Assembly (NCBI RefSeq): GCF_021917145.1
Contig: NC_061061.1
Coordinates: 13,890,908-13,954,907, forward strand
Length of the DNA stretch: 64,000 bases
From: Hypomesus transpacificus
Lineage: Eukaryota; Chordata; Actinopteri; Osmeriformes; Osmeridae
Reading direction: 5' to 3'
The translations under genes were made by a program, and so were the position numbers. The notes under the pieces were generated by a model that was not told where the DNA came from, searched no databases, and worked only from the letters and a program-made list of their open reading frames with translations. Below, piece by piece: positions 1 through 23,500 of this stretch; the first letter of the stretch is position 1, and each line of letters starts with the position of its first letter.

Positions 1-845
1 CTTTGTTACTTCCCATTTCTAGTAATATTTACAAATACCACATAGGATACATGTATTTCATCACCGTGTGCAACACCGCCCTTGCTCACTTAAAAATTGG
101 AGAGTGGGGAGATAATGACGTCACCCAGTTTTCTGCGCAAGGATTGAAAAGAGCCGCAGCTGTATCATTACACACACCCGACGGGTTGGAGGAGATTAAA
201 ATATATAAATGGTAGTCCATCGACACAATAAGGTATGTATATCAAGTACATATTTATTGATGAATATTTTCACTTATAAAAATATCAAGAAGCCGAAAGG
301 ACACCGTCTTGTTTCCATACGATTGTGTTTTGAAGCCTTCGTAGGCTATTTGTTCTTATGCGGTTGGGTACATACGCCGGACATATGCAATTATTCACAG
401 ACACAACACATTTGCCAAAATCCAGGCTATCTGTCTGATGTCTTCAGGTAGCCTATGATGCGAGGAGCGCCCAAGCAGGCCTCTCATTCAATCTGAGAGC
501 ATTTCTGGGAAATCTATTGGTGTATCTGTCCATAATTTAGAACTAACAGTGCACTAGACAGTTGGCTATTAATCGCTGGTTAATAGCGTATATTTGATTG
601 AACTGCTGAAAACATGTTTTAAAGATAAATCAAACTGAAATTGGTAATTTCTACAATTAAATTGCCCGTAAATTGAGGCTGAACAGATGGCGTGCTCGTC
701 TGCTAGCAGCCCTTTTGGTTAATGTTTAATGCTGGGCAGGTGAAACACATAGGCTCTATACCCAGGCATGTAACCTGAGATGTCAGGTAAATGTGTACAC
801 ACCTTTTGTCATCATATCTTCATGTGTTTCAGGTAACCTTGAAAA
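1..845 (+). promoter_or_regulatory. ica1 upstream region with CRE and TATA-like motifs
   Basis: No coding exon is seen here. A perfect palindromic cAMP-response element, TGACGTCA, lies at 116-123, and a TATA-like stretch (ATATATAAAT) at 201-210. A possible splice donor (AAG/GTATGT) follows at 232. The first coding exon of ica1 is preceded by an acceptor (TTTCAG) ending near 833, so at least one upstream non-coding exon must exist and could start near 230. The promoter assignment is inferred from motif and position only. Confidence 0.35.
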
Positions 846-4732
<3,887 letters not shown>

Positions 4733-5241
4733 ATGCATTCTCGACAATATTATTGCACAAGACATGGTTATCTTCTATGGTCTGCAACAGTTTTGGGGTA
4801 ATTTCTATTGTTTTTCTAACCATTGTTACCCTGAACCAGTTTTTAATAGCGAAACAGAGTATGAGGCAATTCTTGTGTATTTGAATTTGACAGTTTAAGT
4901 GAATGTTGTTCAAGATGTTTTAACAACCAAAGTACTGTATGCTCTGCATTAAGTTATACTTTAAATTCTAAGCATTATGATTCATCAATATTTTTTGTTA
5001 TGTAAACATTGTTGAAAACCGTAACTATACTTCAACTTCCACAATAGAAGATATGCAGAAGATCTTACACAAGCATGGGGTTAACATGTCAGTTTGTGCC
5101 TAAATATCCATCTAATAGCTGCATGTTTCATGTTTTTTTTCTTTGTATGATTGTATAATTATTTCAAGGACAGATTTAACATGGATTATTGAAAGTGATC
5201 TGGCTTGTTCATTATGTAAACAAGTCTAATGAAGTTAAGGA

Positions 5242-5251
5242 AATAAATAAA
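5242..5251 (+). promoter_or_regulatory. ica1: ica1 polyadenylation signals (two overlapping AATAAA)
   Basis: AAATAAATAAAAAT contains two overlapping canonical hexamers about 510 nt after the ica1 stop codon. Confidence 0.6.
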
Positions 5252-5754
5252 AATACAGCCACACATACCACTGCACCTACAGGTAGAAGAAGAGCTGTTG
5301 CATTGCTTGCTTAACCAAATCAGTGTAAAACGTATATTTTTTGACTTTTTCTCTACTTAATGTTCACAATGAGAGTAAAGTGTACCCTTTTGGGCAATCA
5401 CTGTTGTATGAAATTAAAACAGAATTCTGCATATCTACAATTTTACCAATCCAAGTACTGTATGCCTTGAAACAAACATTATTAGATATTCTAACTACTC
5501 CTTTAGCATTTACCAATAATGTTAAATATTGTGAGGAAATACAAGGAATTTAATTTTGATGCTTGCAAGATGTAAATAATTGTGGTTATTTGGGTAAATG
5601 ATGTGCTTCAGACTTAAACATATTATGCTTTAGTTAACTTATATCATAGGTATATCATTATATGATTAGATTATAAATAAAGCCATTAATAATTATACTT
5701 AATAGAACTGCTCTGCCTTAAAAAGTATGAACACAAAGTGGTATTTTTGTCAAT

Positions 5755-5760
5755 TTTATT
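5755..5760 (-). promoter_or_regulatory. glcci1: Possible glcci1 polyadenylation signal
   Basis: AATAAA on the minus strand, about 1.6 kb past the glcci1 stop. Its use is inferred from position. Other TTTATT motifs in the interval could serve instead. Confidence 0.4.
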
Positions 5761-7371
5761 GAAAAAAAGTCTACATACGAAACATTAAATACACATGAGA
5801 AATGAAATATTAGTGCCAAACTTGGCAAACGTTGCTGAACTCTGCTTCACAATGGTTAGTATGATTCAATTGTATCATGGAGCTGTGAAATTAACAATAG
5901 GAAGATCCAACTAGGTCTGAGAGGAATTTTGCATATTGTTTTCTGTGTGTGTGTTATATTTGCAATTATTTAAAAGTATATACCACAAATTGTACGAATG
6001 AACATGGCTAGATGACATCATTAATCTGTCAATCATATTGTCAAAAGGTTTGTACATTGTATTTGTACATACTTCAAAATACAATTTCAATATGCACATA
6101 CTTTATACACCGTTGCCTGGATCCTTCTGTTCAGTGATAGACAATGTGTATTAGTGTAGGTTTATTAATTGAATAAATGAATTGCACTTAATATACATTC
6201 TTATTATCAATAATGGATTTGATTTCAATCTCTGCAATTTAGTGATTTGACCCCAAAAACATCAGTTGTGTATAACATAATCCTAACTGATCTATATAAT
6301 AACTGAAATTTACTGTATGTTTCATGCTCTGTTTTAGTAGCACAACTTAACAGAACGTAATACTGAACGCCTGTTTTGGAACTGTGGCACTGTAAGGATA
6401 TAATTGGTAAACTAGTTGAAACTAGTTGCAAGGTGAAGCTAATGTTACAGATAAGTATTTTTTGTTGTAGGACTGGACATATGTATCCATGGCCATACAT
6501 GGGCCTAGATTTGGTGTCATGTCAGAAATTGCCTGCAGAGATAAAAAACAAAAAAACACTTTGGAGCACTCCCATAAATTAAAGAGATGGTCAATGTAGT
6601 CCTTGTGTCCTAAAATGACCTGAGTAAATTCTTCAGAGGGACCTGAAGTGAGGCTGCGTGTAGTCTGTTTCCTACTTGTGGACATATTTCTACCTTTCCT
6701 ACAATTCCATCTTGTATCGCAAGTGGGTGCTTAGCTCAAGGTAAGATTTGTAACATTTCTAAGGTAGCTTTGGCACCTTTGCAAAAAGACAAAGTAAGAC
6801 TGGAGGGCAGTGCTTTGTAACTGGCTGTTTGGTCATTTCCACATCTTTTTTTTTTAACCTTAAATAAGACTTTTCTGGTGTGAGAGGTTGGTAATTCTTT
6901 CCCATTACACAACCACAACGAAATTATTTGATTAAACAAATGGGGAAATGTGAAATGTTTTGCTGGAAATTAAGTACTTCCCCAAAGATTTTATGCAATA
7001 TAAACATGCATGATATTCTCAAGAAGCTTACCCAAAATATAAATATTATTTTGTATTACTGGACAGCTAAATAAGCTGAATAGATAACAATTCTATGAAT
7101 ATGTGTTCCCCTTTCACCATCTGTATTTCCTTTTATAACATTTTTGGATTTTCTTTATTTTGATAGAACTCACAATACATTTATAACAGTCAGATCTCAA
7201 ATATTCAAAGAATAGTCAATGCTAGAATAGAAGGCTAAATTAGTGATGGAGAAAACAGTTTTTTAGCTGTTACAATGCAAATGAAAGAGTTATAATTGAA
7301 CCAGGAAATACTTTTTTTTGTCAGGAAAACAAGGTAAAAGCTATGCTATGATGCTTGGCCACACCTGAAAA

Positions 7372-16315
<8,944 letters not shown>

Positions 16316-18145
16316 TCTGATTGAATTTGTATCACTTTAGAAAAATGTATTTCAGCTTCTGAAAAAAGAGAATAACAATTAGCCAACAAATGTAGTTTAG
16401 CTAGCTCGCTAACTTCCTTTACATTTTTTTCTTGTGAGCTCGAGCTCATTGCACACAGCTGCCTCTGACTGTGTGTGAAATGCCATTTGCTGATGCCATG
16501 AACTTACCTGACGAATATCATGTCGATTTAGTCCGTGTTTCTCGACGACTCCGAATATTGTTCAAAACTTATTTTGACACTGAAACGATACCCTGAACAT
16601 CGACTCTCCCTACCTCCTTCATGTCTAATGTAAATGTCTGACAGTTCTATCAGCAAGACTACTGGCTGATACACGTAGGCGGGCTACGATTTTTTGTTCT
16701 GATCATGTGGTTGGACAGCAAAATTGCACAGTAACATTACTAATCATTGTCCGGTGTCTATATACAATACAAGCAAGTGATGTATTGTTCAATAATCCGA
16801 GATAACAGTACGAATACACTGTGAAGTTTCACTGTGAAGAGGTGTGTGAAGTTGTACAAAACAATAAACATTTGCATTGAGGGTTTATTGGTGTATTTGA
16901 GTTCCTCTTCAAAACAAAGGCTTTGAAAGTTTGTTTAATATAAATACGAATACATGGTATCTGAATGTAGACCTTACATGAAAAATATGGTAGATTTAAA
17001 CACAAACTGATCAATATCTCCACAAATTAATACATTTTACAATAACGAATGCAATTTATTTTCAGATTTTACTTCAATTTCACCTCAATTTGTCAACCCT
17101 GCTCCATTAGTTCACAAAGGGCACCCTATAAAACATCCCACACTGAGGCAGAGATTTGTGAAAGCAGCATACAGTAGCTTGCTCCCAAGCACCCCTCCCT
17201 CCCCATGACTAAGTGATCTAGCCAATTCTGGTGTAGGCCCCCCTCACTTACAATGCTTCCCCATTTCCAAGCTCAAGGAACGAGGGTGGCAGAGAAGAAA
17301 AACACATTTACAATGAGGCTTACACATAGCTGTCCCCTCGCACTGCACCCAACCCTTGGTTGAAGTGTGGTATGCATATTTTGAGTGAGAAACAGAGGGC
17401 TCTCGCTTGTCTGTTTCTCTGCTCTCTCTTTGAGTCAATGGTGTTCCGGCAGCTGAAGTTCTTTATGTGGAGAACAATCTAAAGGGTCTTGTCGGAGTGC
17501 CTAGCAGCTGCTGCTTTTTTTCACAGACCACAGACTGGGAGTGGGGAGGTGAATGCACTGACAACAACCCCCCTCTTCACCCCACCTCACCCACTGTCAT
17601 CTGCATTGGACTGCACTTCACAAAATATGTAGTAGAAGCAAGAAACATGAAAATATAGGGATATTTATGTTTATTTTTCTGTATTCTGTATTCTTTATCA
17701 GCATTTATCAGCATAACATTAAATGTTATGAGGAATTTCAAAGTCCTTTTTAATCCAGAAACAGCCGTGGACGTCTTAAAATGTAACTAAAATGTATGGC
17801 ACATATTATTATAGCTCAACATGTCTGAATAATCAAAATATAATCCTGATTCAGGTTAGATGAGAAGACCCCTGCATTGTATTCTGGTACAATCGCTCCA
17901 AGTCCTTCATTTATTAATTGCATTCATGTCAGTAAATAAATCTTACTTCTCATGCCTAACCACACATTTATGTTAGGATATTGGGCTCTCACTCAACTCA
18001 AACTGTAACAGTGTTGAACACTATTTGTGTAGCCTGCTAGGTAGGTACATTAAGGCCTAAGCTCAGTCCTGTGAGAGAGGTGCTCTAGTGAACCTACACC
18101 GGGGTCTAGTGTTAGTGGCTGTGGGTCCTAGAAGTGGATGAATCT
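16316..18145. other. glcci1 5' flank and mios 3'UTR; no gene recognised
   Basis: The glcci1 5'UTR and promoter should lie in about 16316-16700, and the mios 3'UTR near 18145. A minus-strand AATAAA at 17675-17670, or a nearer TTTATT-complement near 17910, could end mios. In human, RPA3 and UMAD1 lie between these genes. I looked for both proteins in all frames here and recognised neither. Confidence 0.5.
17670..17675 (-). promoter_or_regulatory. mios: Possible mios polyadenylation signal
   Basis: AATAAA on the minus strand about 475 nt past the mios stop. A second candidate lies near 17910, closer to the stop. The choice is inferred. Confidence 0.35.
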
Positions 18146-21100
18146 CTAGCTGCTGTCTGAAGGCACCAGGTTCCCTGTGGTATCCAGTTGCATGCATTTA
18201 CAGGTGCAGGCTGAGACAGGGCACTCTGTGTGGTCTCTGAAAGGAAACAACAAAAGTAACAGAATTAACAAATTGTAAAACACACAAACCATAAAGTGTC
18301 ACCCCAAATATGGACTACCAGAACATATTGTATAGCTCTAAAGGATTTGGCAAGGTGTCTTATGTTCTTGACAGTGCTGACCTGAACCAGCTGAGCATGT
18401 GACCAGCGTGGCCGCCATGGCGACAGTTGTGGCACCAGGTGAACCAGTTATTAAACTGAGCCAGTTTGTTCTCTCTGGTCAGGTCCACTTTTTCATCGGA
18501 CTTCCCTGTGCCTGAACAAATAACCAGTATCAGTAATTGGTATAAGTAACTAATTACTAACTAAGTAACTATCACTAATTATTTTTTTTAGTATTACAGA
18601 ACAATATTAACATCTAGCAATTCGTACAGTATATCAAATGCATAAAGTTAAAACTAAAACAATTTCTGCAATAGTAAACAACCTGTAATGTACAGAACCT
18701 GCCCTACGTAAAAAATTATCTGTGAAGCACATTACAGATAGTGTTATGATTTGGACATGTACAGTACGACTGTATCATCTGTTTACATTTAAAATGTTGG
18801 TGACAATGGCAGCAGTAGCTCGTTGGCTCAGAAAACACACTCAAATTAAAGCTTACTTTGACCCTTAGCCGTGGAGCACTAAAGCTGCCCACCCCCCCAA
18901 ATCAATTTTCAAATCATTTTTGCATCTCAACCCTAGTTTAGACATCTGGTAGATGGTGTTAAATCTGGTTCTCAACCCAGAGCCTACCGGAGTGGCGTGC
19001 CCTGCCATGACCAGTACCTGGGCAGTTGGACACAGGTGTTCCCATGTTCATGAGGCAGAGGGCACAGCGAGGCAGGGGCTTCCTGCAGCCAGGGCAGCTG
19101 GTGACCTTTGACTTGGTAGGTGAGCCACTGACACCATACTGGCTAAAACCTCGGCCCTGGTGGGGCATGGCTGCACAGCTGTAGGAGATGGACTTCCCAC
19201 AGAAGTTACAGCTCACAAACACCTGCGGCGTTAACAAAACAAAGGTCGGGTGATAAGGACTTGTGAAACTAAAACGGAGTCAGCGGTCTCTGTGTATTCT
19301 GAAAACACATAATTACAATGTAAGCATGGGGAAATAGGAAATTTCTTCAACCAAAAATGGTAATGGTAAAGTAGTGGGTGTGAACATAAAATGCACTGTT
19401 TTATTGATAATTATTAAGAAGCATTTTCAATTCTATTAACAGCAGCTAATTGCTAGTTTTGAACATCCTGTTGGTAAATCCCGGACGTAACTTGCCTGTG
19501 CTAATGGTTTAGAGCTGGGGTCTAGCTTGCTTCTGTGGATGTCGAACTCGGCCCGTTTGTGCCAGAATCTCCATGCGTCCAGCAGGTTGCGGTAGTTCTC
19601 AATCCAGCATTGGACACGAGGGTCCTTCACCACCTCACCTGGAGAACCCTGGAAGATAGAAGATGGTCACCAAGGTATAACTTGCTTAACTACATGCTCT
19701 TATGGTTCTTCCCTTTGGGACTTAGTTTTCACAATGTATGCTTCATGTTTTGGTTACCCGCAATGTTTGGGGCTCTCGTTGTTATGATCAGTGACCTATG
19801 CACTTTTGTAAAGCTCTCTTTTGGAAGTCATTTTGGATAAAAGCGTCTGCTAAATGCATAAATGTAAATGTATAAAAGGCACACAAAAAACACAAGAAAA
19901 CTGGATATTTGTCACAAAATGCTAGGAATGCTAGGAAAACTAGGAATGCCCTTTCTTGGACTACCTTAAGCATGCAGAAGCTGGCTGTCTGGACATCCCC
20001 AGTGCGGTCGACGTAGCTCTCCATCAGGTCCACGCCGTCCTTGGTCAGACCCGTAAGCAGGATCCCCTCAAGGTTTCCTGCCTCCTTCATCTCTGTGGTT
20101 AACTTCTCTACGTAGCGAGGCAGCTGCACCAGTCACACACCAAATAGAAAAATCACTCTTCATTAGTGTTCAAACAATGTGTATCAGAACAACAAAAGCA
20201 GTCTTAAGATACCCTAAAGAAAATGACAGTGTCATACGTATATAACTTGAAAACAAGAGATGAAGTTGTTATACACGGTGGTGGTGCTAAAGGAGGTTAC
20301 CTGGGCGTCACTAAGAAACATGCACGCAAACGCCACCCGATCCCTCACCGCCACACTGCTCTCATACTGCAGTAAAACAGAATTCAGAAAGCAGCACTCC
20401 TCCAAAAAACATAATTTCCGTGAACACTAAAGTGAACACTTGAAATTGACTCATTAAGGAACTTAACATACGCCGCCCTCTCCATAAAAGACTCAACATC
20501 CCACTAAGTAGTAACCTCATTTTGTAATTTTTTTAAATAAATTGCAACATTTATTTAGAGAACTCTTAAGTCGTACGCACCAGTACTCCATCATAGGCCC
20601 CAGCCTCACTCGTGAGAAAAGCAAACATGACACACAGGTAGGGGTTCTTCAGCTGAAGCCTCAAGGAACTGCACATCTCTCTCCAAAGAGAACTCTTCTC
20701 ATCGGTGTAGCCAGACAGTGCCATGGCAACTACATTCAGGTTCACATCCCCTGGGAGGAACATTAGAGAAGCCAAAGTTGGTTTCTAATCAGAGCTGAAA
20801 GTGTTGGGCTACATTTAAAACATGAGCTGTGTGAACGTATGACGACGAGAACTGTCGACAGCAGCACGTTGTGTGTTCAGCGGTAATGCAACTTCGGTGA
20901 TCCTTGAAGATGTGGAGGCATTGTGCAGTGCTACATAGGAGATCCTTTAACACTACTTGTCTAATGACTTTTGCCTCTAAAATCACACCCAACACAAGTT
21001 CATTAGAACTTCCACCAGAGAACCTTGACAAAGTTTGATGAGTCTATAAATACCTTATTTTTTGCTTGACAGATGATGGATACTGATCTCAACTAAAACG

Positions 21101-23500
21101 CTACCCTCCATGGTTGGTCCCTGATAAGTTTCTGATCAAACCCATTTGAGTTCACAACCCACTGCTGCTTAAATTCCTCTAACTTAAGAACACCAGGACA
21201 CCCACCCTTTTCCGTGGAGGCACCCTTGTTCAGGATCTGGATGGCGCGGCGGATGTCCATGTTGAAGAGGGCCACAGCGGCAGCCCGCTCCCATTCGCCC
21301 TCCTGCTCCAGTGAGCGCAGGAAGGGCTCCACGTCAATGTCAGACCCCCTGCTGATCCAGCCGCACAGCCGCAGCGCCAGGCTGCGCTCCTCGCTGTGAT
21401 AGCGCCGCATGTCTGTCTGGCGCTCCGTGCAGCTCCAACAGCGGCGGTTCTCTGTCGTGCCTGGTGTAAGAGAAGAACAAGTGGACTTGTGGCTGAACAC
21501 GATCGATGCGGATGTATTTTAGGAGCTGCTGGAAGTAATAAAGGGGAAATAATGGGAAATAATAAAAAGGTTTAAAACCTGCTCGTTGGATCGTAATGGC
21601 ATATGTTGTCATGCGTGTGTTATATTACTCACCTGAGCTCGACTTGACTATGTTCTTGATGCCAGAGTACACCAGAGACTGTTTGTTCCCCTGCTGTTTC
21701 AGCTCCATGTCCTCAGTGTACTGCTTCATGAGTGATACTTACATAGGAAATGCAACACCGATGTCTCAACTATTGGTACAATGGCATGGGTACAAGTGCA
21801 GCAGAGCAACTCACCCCCTCATTCCTATGCATAGTTAGTACAGTACAAGAAACTAGTGATTGGTAATGAACGTTCATACTGTACATATAGCTCCCATTTA
21901 TTTTTATCAGATTTTTGAACTTAACACTAAATCTACAAATATATATCAAAATTGGTGTACATAAGCATTAAGAAAAGTTGATTGCTGCAAGCACACAAGA
22001 ACGCAGCAACTACACAATCAAGCCAATGTTATCTGATGACCATCTAGCAAAACATGGCATGACTTCAGAACTCCTAGTAAAGGATATAGTAGAGGTCGTA
22101 CCACAGAGACTTGAGCTGGGGGTCATCCCCCCCGGCAAGTAGATGATTCTTCCACACCTGCACAGTGTCATGGCCATATCTAGACTGGGCCCTCTGCCTC
22201 ATTTTAGTGGCTATGTCCTGATCCACCGTACCTTCCGCTCCATCTTCGGAACACTCGTACAGGTGCCTCCCGCAAGCCCACATGAGGGAGGTGGTGGAGC
22301 TCCACGCCAACGAGATGCGCTCGAACACGGTGAAGTCTGTCATGGCGCGGTTGGCTGCAGACACCACCACCATGCGGTTCTGAGAGGAGGGATGCCAAGC
22401 GAAGCTGCCGATGAGGCTGTCACAGGGCTGCACGCTGCGCTCGATGATGGTGGGCTCCGTCTCGTCTCCGATGGGCGTGGGCGTGTGCTGCATGTCGTAA
22501 AGGCGGACGATGTTGCTGTCCCGCGTCAGCGTGGCTAGCAGGCCTGTGCGTGTAGGGCACCAGGCCACCTGGAAACGGGTTAAATGCAACTTACAGTCAG
22601 ACATCTGGGAGAGGTTTAAAAACTAAAAACTGAAAGCATACAAGATAGCAGGATAGCAAGATCCCAAACATGTGATACCTTGGTAAGGGGTTTGGGTTGC
22701 TCTGTCAGTGTGAGAACAGGCTTCTCAAACTTCCTCAGGTCCCAGATGGCAACCTGGCCCTCAAAGAAGGAGGCCACACGGTCATGGAAGTGGGGGTCCA
22801 CTGTCACCCCTTGAATGGCTTTAGTATTGACAAAGGTCTTCTGGCTGGTGTTCCTCAGGTCAAAGATTGCAAGGTTACGGTGCATGCCAGCCAGTAGTAG
22901 TTTTTGATCCCGTGGTAACCAGCATAGAGACAGACATGCATCATTTTGGCCCAATTCATATAGAGGCTTGGTCACCACCATGCCTGAGTCTGTGTCCCCT
23001 GACAAGAGGCGGATTTTATCTGCAGCCATGCTAGCTTCTGAGGTAAACTTATTGCTATGTATGTCCCATATGAGAATGGAGAAGTCAGCTCTGTGTTTGT
23101 CTAGCCCAGCGGCTAACCAATTGCTATCTACAGGGTTCCAGGCTAGGGTGTTACATTGGCGGGCATGCTTGGGTACAAACTCTTTCCCCACTAGCTCCTT
23201 GCATTTAGAGTTGTGACTCTGGCCCAGGCTCGTGAGAACTACCCTACCATTCGCCTGGCCTACCGCTAACAGGCACTCAGGCTCCTGCTTTGGATACCAG
23301 GCAACACATTTCATATATGGGGTATCTGAGTTGATAGCTAATAATGTAGCAGCGGTTTCCTCAGAGAGTGGGAGAGCTCCAGCTTTGGTCTCAGCGCTAC
23401 CCACAGGTCCAATGCGATAGAGTCCAAGTTCCGAGTCACAGATGACATAACGGTCGGGGTGGTGAGGAGACCACAGAATGTCCGGCTTTGAGCCACTCAT
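18146..23500 (-). CDS. mios: GATOR2 complex subunit MIOS (missing oocyte homolog)
   Basis: MIOS is a GATOR2 subunit that relays amino-acid sufficiency to mTORC1 at the lysosome by opposing GATOR1. Eleven coding exons give about 876 aa (human 875): 23500-22679, 22568-22088, 21731-21633, 21460-21206, 20750-20581, 20366-20301, 20123-19965, 19648-19496, 19222-19018, 18511-18382, 18236-18146. The N-terminal WD40 propeller spans about residues 1-400 ([51 protein letters not shown]). An alpha-solenoid follows ([40 protein letters not shown]). The C-terminal zinc-binding region has paired Cys/His motifs ([49 protein letters not shown]). Two splice sites are unusual: the intron after 22088 is AT-AC with a perfect ATATCCTT U12 donor, and the intron after 19496 has a GC donor (CAG/GCAAGT). 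A minus-strand acceptor at about 23560 shows that the 5'UTR is spliced. The gene is divergent from col28a1. Confidence 0.97.
19685..19876 (+). mobile_element. Truncated LINE/SINE 3' end with L2-like tail
   Basis: The stretch ends with TTTGGATAAAAGCGTCTGCTAAATG followed by short AAATG-type repeats, the typical 3' tail of fish L2-type LINEs and the SINEs that borrow their machinery. Upstream sequence (GTGACCTATGCACTTTTGTAAAGC) fits an L2-like 3' UTR. It lies in the mios intron between the exons ending at 19965 and starting at 19648, antisense to the gene. No tRNA-like head was seen, so it is a 5'-truncated copy. The left edge is approximate. Confidence 0.65.
21732..22087 (-). other. mios: AT-AC (U12-type) intron of mios
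   Basis: The coding frame can only be joined by splicing after base 22088 and resuming at 21731. This intron starts ATATCCTTT, matching the U12 5' splice-site consensus, and ends TATCAC. Joining gives [13 protein letters not shown], aligned residue for residue with human [13 protein letters not shown]. No GT-AG alternative preserves the frame. A partial branch-site match (TTCCTATG) lies about 18 nt before the acceptor. Confidence 0.85.

Larger units (their letters stand above)
4733..7371. other. Convergent 3'UTR region of ica1 (+) and glcci1 (-)
   Basis: No coding exon is seen. Overlapping AATAAA signals at 5242-5251 on the + strand would end ica1 about 510 nt after its stop. On the - strand AATAAA at 5760-5755 would give glcci1 a 3'UTR of about 1.6 kb. 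The sequence is AT-rich and of low complexity in places. ORFs here match nothing I recognise. Confidence 0.6.

Noticed and set aside
22143..22538. 131-residue frame on the plus strand, His- and Gly-rich
   Set aside because: It is antisense to the mios WD40 exon and arises from its GC-rich codons.
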